Under the pieces are notes generated by a model. It did no database searches. It saw only the letters and a program-made list of their open reading frames with translations, and was not told where the DNA came from. 59,993 bases of DNA. Origin: Desulfosporosinus metallidurans (GTDB lineage Bacteria > Bacillota > Desulfitobacteriia > Desulfitobacteriales > Desulfitobacteriaceae). Of this stretch, positions 26,085 through 33,673 are shown piece by piece (position 1 is the first letter of the stretch; each line of letters opens with the position of its first letter). The position numbers were made by a program, and so were the translations under genes. The stretch lies in contig NZ_MLBF01000026.1 in NCBI RefSeq assembly GCF_001936615.1, positions 1-59,993 of the forward strand. The letters run 5' to 3'.

Positions 26085-27104
26085 TCACTCCCCCAATTTA
26101 CGATCTAGGGCGAGAGTAAGCCTAGCCAAATCAGCCATCATACCTTGGAATGTCTCTGGTGTTAAGGACTGTTTTCCATCTGAAACGGCCTTTTCGGGAT
26201 GTGGATGAACTTCGACTATTAAACCGTCTGCTCCGGCAGCCAGTGCCGCTTTCGCCATGGGGTGAACCAGCTGCCAGCGTCCAGTTCCATGACTGGGGTC
26301 AACAATGACTGGAAGGTGAGAAAGAGCATGCAGAGCAGGGACCATACTTAAATCAAGCGTGTTCCGCGTATAACTTTCAAAGGTCCGAATGCCCCGTTCA
26401 CAGAACATCACCTGGTAATTTCCCCCATCCATGATATACTCTGCCGCCATCATCCATTCTTCTAAAGTTGCCGATGGCCCTCTTTTGAGAAGGACAGGTT
26501 TCCCACACTTGGCCACTGCTTTGAGAAGAATAAAGTTCTGCATATTTCGGGCACCAATTTGGAGAACATCCGAATAATCAGCTACTAATGAAACATCTTG
26601 GGCATCAATAACTTCTGTGATGACCAATAGTCCTGTTTCTGCACGGGCTTCGGCCAAATAACGCAATCCCTCTTCTTCTAATCCTTGGAAGGAATAGGGG
26701 GACGTGCGCGGTTTAAAGGCACCACCCCGCAGAAAGGTTGCCCCAGCCTCGCGTACAGCGTGAGCCGTTTCCAAGATCTGCGCTCTGCTTTCGACAGCAC
26801 AAGGGCCCGCCATAACATGGACATTGCTGCCCCCGATTTCATGTTCACCAATACGGATAATACTATCCGCAGGGTGAAACTCACGGCTGACTAATTTATA
26901 CGGTGCCATTATAGGCACGACTTTTTCTACCCAAGGCAATGCTTCCAAATCGAGCGCTTCAATTCGCATGCGGTCTCCTATGGCCCCCATGATCGTTTTC
27001 TCGACCCCTTCGGAAAGATGAACTTTGAGTCCCTCTTCTGTTAACCGTGTGGAAACCTCCTCAACCTGTTCTACCGTCGCACCCTTTTTCAAAACAATAA
27101 TCAT
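26085..27104 (-). CDS. aroF: DAHP synthase, type I-beta, with N-terminal ferredoxin-like domain
   Basis: 339 aa. Condenses PEP and erythrose-4-phosphate, the first shikimate-pathway step. Residues 1-70 are a ferredoxin-like regulatory domain, as in the Thermotoga enzyme, where it gives feedback control. The TIM-barrel catalytic part begins near residue 90 with VHVMAGPCAVES, then RGGAFKPRTSPYSFQG, LLKRGPSATLEEW and VDPSHGTGRW. First gene of the aroF-tyrA-aroA-azlCD unit. A second, shorter isoenzyme is encoded at 27488-28303. Confidence 0.93.
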   Translation of the reverse strand: MIIVLKKGATVEQVEEVSTRLTEEGLKVHLSEGVEKTIMGAIGDRMRIEALDLEALPWVEKVVPIMAPYKLVSREFHPADSIIRIGEHEIGGSNVHVMAGPCAVESRAQILETAHAVREAGATFLRGGAFKPRTSPYSFQGLEEEGLRYLAEARAETGLLVITEVIDAQDVSLVADYSDVLQIGARNMQNFILLKAVAKCGKPVLLKRGPSATLEEWMMAAEYIMDGGNYQVMFCERGIRTFESYTRNTLDLSMVPALHALSHLPVIVDPSHGTGRWQLVHPMAKAALAAGADGLIVEVHPHPEKAVSDGKQSLTPETFQGMMADLARLTLALDRKLGE

Positions 27105-27204
27105 TTTACCCGACCCCTTTCTACCATTCTACATTATTTCGTACCAGTTTCTAAACTATTCTTGCACCTTAATCTCCCGCGACTTCTACGCAAGTTAGGG
27201 ACGG

Positions 27205-27230
27205 TTCTTGACTTGCATTCTTGACTTGCA
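27205..27230. repeat. Tandem duplication of a 13-mer
   Basis: TTCTTGACTTGCA occurs at 27205-27217 and again at 27218-27230, between the terminator and the aroF start. Confidence 0.75.
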
Positions 27231-27265
27231 TTACACATCGGGCTACTCGATTAAGAAAAAAGGTA

Positions 27266-27292
27266 TAAAAAAGCACCCTGAATAGAGGGTGC
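27266..27292 (-). terminator. Intrinsic terminator ahead of aroF-tyrA-aroA
   Basis: GCACCCT/AGGGTGC stem with a 6-nt loop followed on the minus strand by TTTTTTATACC. It ends the upstream hutP-aroH-DAHP synthase transcript, or acts as a regulated attenuator for the downstream genes. The TTTTTATACC tail is shared with the terminator at 29217-29243. Confidence 0.85.
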
Positions 27293-27293
27293 C

Positions 27294-27310
27294 CTGACTC
27301 CTAATCGCTC
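27294..27310 (-). promoter_or_regulatory. Candidate HutP-type RNA-binding site
   Basis: The minus-strand RNA reads GAG-CGAT-UAG-GAGU-CAG: three NAG triplets separated by exactly four bases, ending 1 base before the terminator stem. Bacillus HutP binds triplets of this spacing to block a terminator. Chance occurrence in a leader of this size is not negligible. Confidence 0.45.
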
Positions 27311-27487
27311 CCATCCTACTCTTTTCCTTTTAGCGAGTCCTTCAATGTGAAACACCCACTGTAACACACAGTCACCATTCTACATAAGCTTTGCCAAACA
27401 AAGCTTGCTAATCCATCACGAGATTAAAGGTTAAATTTAAACCATCTTACCACAGGAAGGGCTGTTCTCACAACCCCTATAACACAA

Positions 27488-28303
27488 TTAAATCTCTCGA
27501 CCCACTGCTTTGGCCACAGGCCCTACCTTTTCCATAAGTTCCGCAAAATGTTCAAAGTTTAACGATTGATCCCCATCACTCAAGGCCTGATCCGGCTGAG
27601 GATGAACTTCAATCATTAAGCCGTCTGCACCTGCTGCAATTCCCGCTAGAGCGACTGGATTGACCAGTGACCATCTTCCAGTACCATGACTGGGGTCTAA
27701 AACAACGGGAAGATTGGTGAGTTCTTTTAAGGCAGGGATTGCCGAAATATCCACTGTGTTTCGGGTATACGTCTCATAAGTCCTAATTCCCCGTTCACAT
27801 AAGACGACCTGATCATTGCCTTCGCTCATGATATACTCCGCAGCATAAATCCATTCTTCTAGCGTTGCAGAGAGACCTCGTTTTAATAGAACCGGGTGCT
27901 TTGTCTTTCCGACTTCAGTTAACAGCGTGTAATTCTGCATATTGCGTGATCCAATTTGAAACATGTCTGCAACTTCCGCAATTCGTTCAATGTCGCGAGC
28001 ATCCATAACTTCCGTAACGACGGGAAGGCCAGTCAGTGCCTTGACCTGGGATAAAATCTCCAAGCCGCTTTCCCCTTTTCCACGAAAAGAATAAGGGGAG
28101 CTCCTTGGCTTATAAGCCCCACCTCTGAGTAGTGTCGCTCCTAGACGCTTAACTTCTAGAGCCGTACTCAATAATTGCTCATAACTTTCGATGGCACACG
28201 GACCAGCAACAACGACCAATTGAGGGCCGCCGATGATAACATCTCCCACTCGAACCGTCGTGGTTTCTTGTTGTTGATCTTTTCGTCGAGCGATTAGATT
28301 CAC
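27488..28303 (-). CDS. aroF: DAHP synthase, type I-beta, catalytic domain only
   Basis: 271 aa. Same reaction as the 26085-27104 product but without the N-terminal ferredoxin-like domain, so probably differently regulated or unregulated. VVVAGPCAIESYEQ, RGGAYKPRSSPYSFRG, LLKRGLSATLEEW and LDPSHGTGRWSL are intact. GTG start 6 bp after GAGGGG. It lies 49 bp after aroH; a nearby chorismate mutase often supplies the allosteric control for such stand-alone enzymes. Confidence 0.93.
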   Translation of the reverse strand: MNLIARRKDQQQETTTVRVGDVIIGGPQLVVVAGPCAIESYEQLLSTALEVKRLGATLLRGGAYKPRSSPYSFRGKGESGLEILSQVKALTGLPVVTEVMDARDIERIAEVADMFQIGSRNMQNYTLLTEVGKTKHPVLLKRGLSATLEEWIYAAEYIMSEGNDQVVLCERGIRTYETYTRNTVDISAIPALKELTNLPVVLDPSHGTGRWSLVNPVALAGIAAGADGLMIEVHPQPDQALSDGDQSLNFEHFAELMEKVGPVAKAVGREI

Positions 28304-28352
28304 CGCGTTCCCCTCTTCCTCATTTTCCGCTTAATCTATTAAATCGTCTACT

Positions 28353-28721
28353 TTAACTATCTCCATCTACAAGATCTTTACGCAGTGATACGGCATTGCG
28401 TAAAAAAACGTGCCGTATTTCCCTTTGGGAACGTTCAGTGTTAACGTGTAACAGCACACGAATACAGCGTGGGAGTGCACCGGGAACTGGGATTTCTGTC
28501 GCACAAAGCAACGGTACCAACTGCCACCCTATCTCACGGGCACTAGACGCAGGGAAATCCGCATTTAAATCCGACGTCACGGTGAAGATGGCACTGACCA
28601 GGTCTTCTGTACACAGCTGATTTTCATCGAGGATCATTTTTAAAAGTTCCATAGTCGCTTCACGAATCTCCGCGGCATCATTGCGCTCGACCGTTGTCGC
28701 ACCTCTAATACCTCGCACCAT
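28353..28721 (-). CDS. aroH: Chorismate mutase, AroH (trimeric, Bacillus subtilis type)
   Basis: 122 aa. Converts chorismate to prephenate. It aligns by eye with B. subtilis Aro[11 protein letters not shown] at the N-terminus (active-site Arg6), Glu76 in CATEIPV, and Arg88 in [10 protein letters not shown]. The active-site tyrosine of the Bacillus enzyme (Tyr108, in RHVYL) is Phe106 here (RHVFL). AAGGGGG lies 7 bp before the ATG. 14 bp after the HutP-like gene. Confidence 0.93.
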   Translation of the reverse strand: MVRGIRGATTVERNDAAEIREATMELLKMILDENQLCTEDLVSAIFTVTSDLNADFPASSAREIGWQLVPLLCATEIPVPGALPRCIRVLLHVNTERSQREIRHVFLRNAVSLRKDLVDGDS

Positions 28722-28735
28722 GTGTTAACCCCCTT

Positions 28736-29152
28736 TTATTCTTTGGGAGCGACGCGATGTCCCAGTCCTACAGCCACCTCGTCCAAATGTAAGAGCCCGA
28801 TTCCAAAAAAGATCGCAACACTGAGATGATCATCCTGACGTGCAATTCCAATCTTGCCACCAATATTCAGACCCATGGCCTTATTCATAATTTGACTTAA
28901 GGCCTCGCGAGTAGCACCGGCTACTGCCCCTTCATCCCCATGTGTCTCGTGAATAGCACCTTCGCGCTTAGCGGCTACAATAGCGCGTTCGATAATCTTG
29001 CGAACCGAGCTGACATATTCTCCACCATAATCGACAGCAGCAGTTTTAACCCCCAACCGCAAGTAAGACTCTTTTAAATGGGTCTCTTCTTCTCTGCTCT
29101 CTGTCATAGCCATCTTTAAGGCAGCGAGCGCAATTTTCTTACTTTGTGTCAT
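28736..29152 (-). CDS. HutP-family RNA-binding antiterminator homologue
   Basis: 138 aa. The C-terminal half follows the HutP pattern (GATREALSQIMNKAMGLNIG, SVAIFFGIGLLHLDE, VAVGLGHRV). In Bacillus, HutP hexamers bind L-histidine and Mg2+ and then NAG-repeat RNA, opening a terminator ahead of histidine-degradation genes. The Bacillus metal-ligand positions His73 and His77 appear to be glycine here (Gly75, Gly79), so the ligand is probably different. First gene of the aromatic operon, behind its own leader with a terminator (29217-29243). Likely role: ligand-sensing control of aromatic biosynthesis mRNA. The family call is by remembered alignment. Confidence 0.78.
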   Translation of the reverse strand: MTQSKKIALAALKMAMTESREEETHLKESYLRLGVKTAAVDYGGEYVSSVRKIIERAIVAAKREGAIHETHGDEGAVAGATREALSQIMNKAMGLNIGGKIGIARQDDHLSVAIFFGIGLLHLDEVAVGLGHRVAPKE

Positions 29153-29216
29153 TAGAGTGTTCTTCCTTTCCCTCTAGTTTCACTTGTGCTTCTGACAGGT
29201 GCAAAGGAATACTGGT

Positions 29217-29243
29217 ATAAAAAGACACCTCTCAGGTGTCTTT
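29217..29243 (-). terminator. Leader terminator ahead of the HutP-like gene
   Basis: 10-bp stem AAAGACACCT/AGGTGTCTTT, 3-nt loop, then TTTTTATACC on the minus strand. It lies between the promoter at 29370-29398 and the start codon at 29152, so it can act as an attenuator of the whole aromatic operon. Confidence 0.85.
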
Positions 29244-29369
29244 GCTTCATCGTAAACCGTCCCACCATTCTTCCTTTATATAATTCACTTATTGTGGTCT
29301 GTCCTACCGTACTACCCTCCTTTTTAAAAAACACCAAACTATTGCCACTAAATACTATAGTTGAGAGCA

Positions 29370-29398
29370 ATTATAGTACTCCAAGGCATGATTTGCAA
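29370..29398 (-). promoter_or_regulatory. Sigma-A promoter of the HutP-aroH operon
   Basis: Minus strand: TTGCAA (-35, 29393-29398), 17-bp spacer, TATAAT (-10, 29370-29375). The predicted leader RNA is about 210 nt and contains TAG-TATT-TAG near its 5' end and an intrinsic terminator. Confidence 0.75.
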
Positions 29399-29400
29399 CA

Positions 29401-29889
29401 CTACGGGTTCACCGTTGGCTTCACCGTGATAGTCTGAATATTTCCCTGTAAAACGACGATCTGATTTTGACGGGGCTCAAGTAATTGAACATCTTTCTTC
29501 AAAACTTGCACCCGTACGATCTGCGACACGCCCGTCCCATCGAGTTGAATTTGACCAGCTTGAACCGCTATTTTTTGTTCCCCTTTTGCTAACGAGGCTA
29601 TCACTTTACCATTTTGGAGCACACGAATCGGAGCAGCAGGTATCGCTTTTAACGTCACCTGCCAAGTCTTAACCGTTTCGGCAAGTGTTGGATTAGTAAG
29701 CGTGGGTAATTCTAAGGGAGGAGCTTCCACCTTTGAAGCCACCGCCATGTAAAATTGCAGCGGATCCCTCACCGCGCTTAACTGCATTAATACGAGTAAT
29801 ACTGAGGCTAGAACCATGATTCGGATAATCCGGCGTTCTCCCCGCTGAACTGTAGTCCACATCCATTCTAATACACTTCTTCTGCGCAC
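29401..29889 (-). CDS. Uncharacterised single-pass membrane protein
   Basis: 162 aa, not recognised. Basic N-terminus, one membrane helix at about residues 22-40, then an extracytoplasmic beta-rich segment (repeated VxxLxxGxxxI patterns, e.g. VLQNGKVIASLAKGEQKIAV). GTG 29889 is chosen because GAGG lies 8 bp before it; two earlier GTG codons are possible. It is 41 bp after the flavoprotein gene and probably co-transcribed. Function unknown. Confidence 0.6.
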   Translation of the reverse strand: MRRRSVLEWMWTTVQRGERRIIRIMVLASVLLVLMQLSAVRDPLQFYMAVASKVEAPPLELPTLTNPTLAETVKTWQVTLKAIPAAPIRVLQNGKVIASLAKGEQKIAVQAGQIQLDGTGVSQIVRVQVLKKDVQLLEPRQNQIVVLQGNIQTITVKPTVNP

Positions 29890-29930
29890 GTACACCACCT
29901 CGAAAAGAGTTTATGCAGAAGGTGTATTAA

Positions 29931-31190
29931 TCAGACCACCGAAAGAGAGCCATCGCATGCAGCACATCCTGCTCGGTAACCCATGGCAAACGCAGCTTGG
30001 AGGTTATACCCGCCTGTAATGCCATCGACATCCACAACCTCGCCAGCCCAATAGAGGCCCTCAACACGTTTTGAAGCCATTGTTTTTGGATTGATTTCCT
30101 TAACGTCAACTCCCCCAGCCGTTACAATCGCCGCTTCTATAGGAAGAGTTTCCGTAATCGTAAGGGGTAACGCTTGCAACAATCCCACTAAGCGTTTTCG
30201 TTCTTCGCGGCTAATTTGATGCACTACCCCCTCTGGGTCAATCCCGCATAAACGGATCATAACTGGGATCAAGCTTTGGGGTAAGAGGTCATCCAGCACA
30301 TTTTTGAATTGCTTATTGCTATACTTCTGAAAATCGCGTTGGACCCTAGCATCTAACTGTTCTGAGGAAAGGGCTGGTTTCAAATTAATGCGCAACTCAA
30401 CTTTTTCCCCTCCCCGAAGCCCATCTCCGGCCTGACGGCTTAGCGTTAAAATGATGGGCCCAGACACCCCAAAATGCGTAAACAACATTTCACCAAACTC
30501 AGCGGCTTGCTTCTTACCGCTGATCCACAAAGAAACCTCTACATTTCGCAGGGCCAGCCCCTGCAGCTCCTTCACCCACTCTTCGGACGTTTTCAGTGGA
30601 ATCAATGCAGGCCGTGGGGTGATCACTCGGTGACCCAGTTTGCGAGCAAACCGGAACCCATCTCCGTTCGATCCTGTTGCAGGGTAAGAGGAGCCTCCAG
30701 TACAAACGATAACCACAGGAGCCAAATACCGTTTTTGGCCAGGTCCTCGAACCCCTACAACATGCCCTTCCTTAACAATAATTTCTTCCACTGCTATACC
30801 AGTTCGTACCTCTACTCCCTTGTCTGACAGAAAGGTCAAGAGGGCTTCAACGACTTTTTCAGCGTCATCGGAGACCGGGAAAACCCGTCCACCCCGTTCA
30901 ACTTTCGTCTCTACCCCGAAACGGGCAAGAAACTCCCGTAAAGCCACGTTGTCGAAACCTCGCAAAATGCTGTGTAAGAAGCGGCCGTTTCCAGGATAGT
31001 GACTTATAAAATCCGAGACATTTTCCTCATTGGTTATGTTACAGCGTCCTTTGCCTGAAATGGCAATTTTCCGTCCCAGGCGTTCCTTCTTTTCTAGCAA
31101 GAGCACCTTCAATCCGCCTGCAGCTGCTTGTCCGGCGGCCATCATCCCGGCAGCTCCGCCACCAACTACTATCACCTGATACTCGTTCAT
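29931..31190 (-). CDS. FAD-dependent oxidoreductase, BaiN/HI0933 (YhiN) family
   Basis: 419 aa, normal length for the family. N-terminal dinucleotide fold VVGGGAAGMMAAGQAA (about residues 8-23), the GRKIAISGKGRCNITNE motif at about 39-55, GGRVFPVSDDA at about 100, and the C-terminal YWAGEVVDVDGITGGYNLQ flavin-binding stretch. Cytoplasmic. The physiological reaction of most members is not settled; the bile-acid enzyme BaiN is one studied case. Convergent with nothing; read leftward together with the small membrane protein. Confidence 0.88.
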   Translation of the reverse strand: MNEYQVIVVGGGAAGMMAAGQAAAGGLKVLLLEKKERLGRKIAISGKGRCNITNEENVSDFISHYPGNGRFLHSILRGFDNVALREFLARFGVETKVERGGRVFPVSDDAEKVVEALLTFLSDKGVEVRTGIAVEEIIVKEGHVVGVRGPGQKRYLAPVVIVCTGGSSYPATGSNGDGFRFARKLGHRVITPRPALIPLKTSEEWVKELQGLALRNVEVSLWISGKKQAAEFGEMLFTHFGVSGPIILTLSRQAGDGLRGGEKVELRINLKPALSSEQLDARVQRDFQKYSNKQFKNVLDDLLPQSLIPVMIRLCGIDPEGVVHQISREERKRLVGLLQALPLTITETLPIEAAIVTAGGVDVKEINPKTMASKRVEGLYWAGEVVDVDGITGGYNLQAAFAMGYRAGCAACDGSLSVV

Positions 31191-31404
31191 TAGTTTATTC
31201 CTTTCTTTTGTGACCCTGAAACCCGAAATGCGATAATTGGGGGTAATTTACAGCTCAAAGATAAATTTATCCTACCACATTACACGTTAAAAGTGAATGA
31301 ATGTCACTTTGCCCATAAAACTCTTCTGTGCTAAGATTGATAATAGAAACCCTAAGACTTTGTCAATCAACAAATAATAAGAATAAAATTAGGAGGAATC
31401 GTTC

Positions 31405-31674
31405 ATGAGTCTCGACCAACGCACCACTGTTATAACCCAAATCTCTGCAGCCGCAGCCTGTAATGCCCTAGCTGCGCTTCGTCTCGCCGTCACAGAAGCC
31501 TTATCTATGGGCATAAGCCCAGAAGAAATCCAAGAAGTTCTCGCCTTAGCCAAGGATATTCAGCAGCAGCCCATTTCTCATGTCACTCATTTAATAGATC
31601 AACTATTACGCGAAACCAAGAAAACGACGCACAAACACAGTGCCCACTGCGATTGCGGTGGTCACCATGCCTAA
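31405..31674 (+). CDS. Small AhpD/CMD-like helical protein with metal-binding tail
   Basis: 89 aa. The helical part (AAAACNALAALRLAVTEALS, then GISPEEIQEVLALAKDI) resembles a half carboxymuconolactone decarboxylase fold, without CxxC. The last 20 residues are rich in His and Cys (HKHSAHCDCGGHH) and look suited to bind zinc, copper or iron. AGGAGG lies 8 bp before the ATG. Followed by the PAP2 gene within 20 bp. Confidence 0.6.
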   Translation: MSLDQRTTVITQISAAAACNALAALRLAVTEALSMGISPEEIQEVLALAKDIQQQPISHVTHLIDQLLRETKKTTHKHSAHCDCGGHHA

Positions 31675-31691
31675 GACTGGAAAATCGTAAG

Positions 31692-32600
31692 ATGATGCTA
31701 GCCTTTTATCAGGCGATTCAATCCTTTCACAATCCAAGCATGGACGCTTTTTTCATCCTGCTTAGCTTCTTAGGAAGCGAACCAACTTACATTCTCTTAA
31801 TTGCGGTTCTTTTTTGGAATGTAGACAAACGATTTGGTTTTAGACTGGCTGTTTTATTCCTGATATCCATGGCTTTTAACGGCTTTCTCAAAGGTTTTTT
31901 TCACACCCAGCGCCCGATCGGCCAACCAGGTATCCGCTCTATTTATCTTTCATCTGCAACTGGGAATTCCTTCCCAAGTGGCCATAGTCAAGGAGCAGCT
32001 ACTTTTTACTCCTATCTATGGCTGCGTTGGCGCAGGCAAAAGCGATGGCTAGGTATTGGATTTCTCATGATTGTAGGGATTGGTTTTTCAAGATTATATT
32101 TGGGGGTACATTGGCCAGGAGACATTCTGGGCGGGTTTCTTTTCGGTGCCATTATGGTCCTAGGGTTTCAACGGCTTGATGAAACCTTGTTTAAACTCCC
32201 ATTTTCGCTATCCACCAAACTCCTCCTCTCCATCGCCCTCCCTCTGTTATTATTACTTGTTTATCACACTCGTGAGGGGTGGCAAATGGTTGGCTTTGTC
32301 ATCGGTTTTACCAGCGGATATTTTCTGGAGGATTCATTGTTGGACTATCGAGAGCGCACACGATTTGCCCCATCTCTCTATAAAACACTGGTTGGACTCA
32401 CTCTGCTGGGACTTTGGGTCTGGCTTTGGCACCCGTTAACCCAACACTATCTTTGGGTTTATCTGCCGGTTCTCACGTTAGGAGGGCTATGGACATCCTT
32501 TGGTGCCCCCTATCTATTTCGCCGCTTAGGTTGGGAAGGCCCTCTACAGGAAAAAGGAGCTACCGCTACCCGGATCGCTGGTCGAACAGACCAAACATAA
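31692..32600 (+). CDS. PAP2-family membrane phosphatase
   Basis: About 302 aa from ATG 31692 (the next codon is also ATG; the longer frame begins at a TTG inside the previous gene). Phosphatidic-acid phosphatase type 2 motifs: KGFFHTQRP (C1), PSGHSQGA (C2) and SRLYLGVHWPGDI (C3, catalytic His and Asp). Multiple membrane helices follow through the C-terminus. Likely dephosphorylates undecaprenyl pyrophosphate or a phospholipid at the outer face. Its last 57 bp overlap the convergent ferredoxin gene. Confidence 0.88.
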   Translation: MMLAFYQAIQSFHNPSMDAFFILLSFLGSEPTYILLIAVLFWNVDKRFGFRLAVLFLISMAFNGFLKGFFHTQRPIGQPGIRSIYLSSATGNSFPSGHSQGAATFYSYLWLRWRRQKRWLGIGFLMIVGIGFSRLYLGVHWPGDILGGFLFGAIMVLGFQRLDETLFKLPFSLSTKLLLSIALPLLLLLVYHTREGWQMVGFVIGFTSGYFLEDSLLDYRERTRFAPSLYKTLVGLTLLGLWVWLWHPLTQHYLWVYLPVLTLGGLWTSFGAPYLFRRLGWEGPLQEKGATATRIAGRTDQT

Positions 32601-33605
32601 CTCTGAGTTATCAAAAATTCGTTTACCACACCGGCTGCAATACTTCGGACTTCCCTCGTGAAGTAATATCTTGCCAGTCAGAAGACGATAGGACAACTGC
32701 TTAGTGCTAAATGACAAAGCCAAAGGTCGGCAAATTTCCACACAACGACCACAATGTACACATTTCTGAGGTTCAAGAATAAGACGCAGTGACATGATCT
32801 TTTCCTCTTTATCTGCATCTTCGATTACTGGGTTCATTTCTTCACGCTTCTGTAACGCCCCCTGTGGGCAAATCGCTGCACACACCCCGCAACTGGTACA
32901 CGTATCAGCAACGGTTAGCGCACGGAACGGAATTTTCTCTTCCAAAGTTTTTTCCAAAACTCCAAGGAGCCACTGACGTGATCTTGACATGGGATACGTC
33001 TCATCGGCAGTCAGATTGGGTAGCCATTCCTCAATCTTTTTCATGCTTCTTTGCCGCCAACCCGTCATCTCCACACGTCGAACAACAGACTTAGACCCGT
33101 CTTCTGTCTCTGACACTACAGTTTCTTCCTCCGGTCGCACTTGTATGCGTACGCTTGCATGGTCTGGCCAGTCCAGATGCACTTGTTTAAACACCTGGAC
33201 ACTAGCAGCACAAGCTTGACGATCCTCGCACTCAGCACAAACTCCCGTCATAATCGTTACAGATTTTTCCCTAGCAAGGAGCATAAGGGTGATCCAGCCG
33301 TCCCTATCCAGAATCCCTAGACAAGGTATCTCAAAACCACGGGGAATGGCCTGTGGACAATTTAAAACGATTTCTTTAGCCCCCAGAAGATAATCATGGA
33401 GTTGATGCATCGTCTGATCTACAAAACCGTCACTCGGACACACGGCCATGCATGCTCCACATTCTGTGCAAAGTTTGGCGTCTAATTGGCGATATTCCGA
33501 AATCGCTTGGTGTGGACAACCCTCTATGCACAATCTACAAGCACGGGCAAACGGTTTTTTTGTGTTAAGACAATTTCCGTTGTGATAGACGATTTGGCAT
33601 GTCAT
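32544..33605 (-). CDS. Multi-cluster 4Fe-4S ferredoxin-domain protein with C-terminal zinc ribbon
   Basis: 353 aa. Two N-terminal 4Fe-4S motifs (CRLCIEGCPH and CTECGACMAVCP), a middle domain of about 150 residues containing CAECEDRQAC, two further clusters (CTSCGVCAAICP and CVHCGRCVEICRP) and a final zinc-ribbon-like CSRCG...CLVC. ATG 33605 is preferred over 33638 because GAGG lies 8 bp upstream. Probably a cytoplasmic electron carrier or subunit of a redox complex; partners are not encoded beside it. The C-terminal zinc ribbon is encoded in the region overlapping the PAP2 gene, which argues that both frames are real. Confidence 0.82.
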   Translation of the reverse strand: MTCQIVYHNGNCLNTKKPFARACRLCIEGCPHQAISEYRQLDAKLCTECGACMAVCPSDGFVDQTMHQLHDYLLGAKEIVLNCPQAIPRGFEIPCLGILDRDGWITLMLLAREKSVTIMTGVCAECEDRQACAASVQVFKQVHLDWPDHASVRIQVRPEEETVVSETEDGSKSVVRRVEMTGWRQRSMKKIEEWLPNLTADETYPMSRSRQWLLGVLEKTLEEKIPFRALTVADTCTSCGVCAAICPQGALQKREEMNPVIEDADKEEKIMSLRLILEPQKCVHCGRCVEICRPLALSFSTKQLSYRLLTGKILLHEGSPKYCSRCGKRIFDNSELCLVCSTSDPGSGSSFFL

Positions 33606-33673
33606 ATTCTTAGCCTCACTATTTTTACTTATTGCCATGACTATTCGTTTTCTAACTACAAAACCCTTCCTTA

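Larger units (their letters stand above)
27105..27487. other. 383-bp leader/intergenic region between the two DAHP synthase genes
   Basis: On the minus strand it contains a weak promoter-like pair (TTGTGA, 18 bp, TAAGAT; about 27450-27480), a hairpin AAGCTTTG...CAAAGCTT (about 27397-27417), a HutP-like NAG triplet (27294-27310), a terminator (27266-27292) and a tandem 13-mer. The arrangement resembles an attenuator leader for the downstream aroF-tyrA-aroA genes. No T-box consensus could be found. Confidence 0.55.

Noticed and set aside
27105..27487. Possible T-box riboswitch ahead of the aroF-tyrA-aroA operon
   Set aside because: No AGGGTGGNACCGCG-type element precedes the terminator; the nearest text (AGAATGGTG) is not a T-box. 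HutP-type control fits better.
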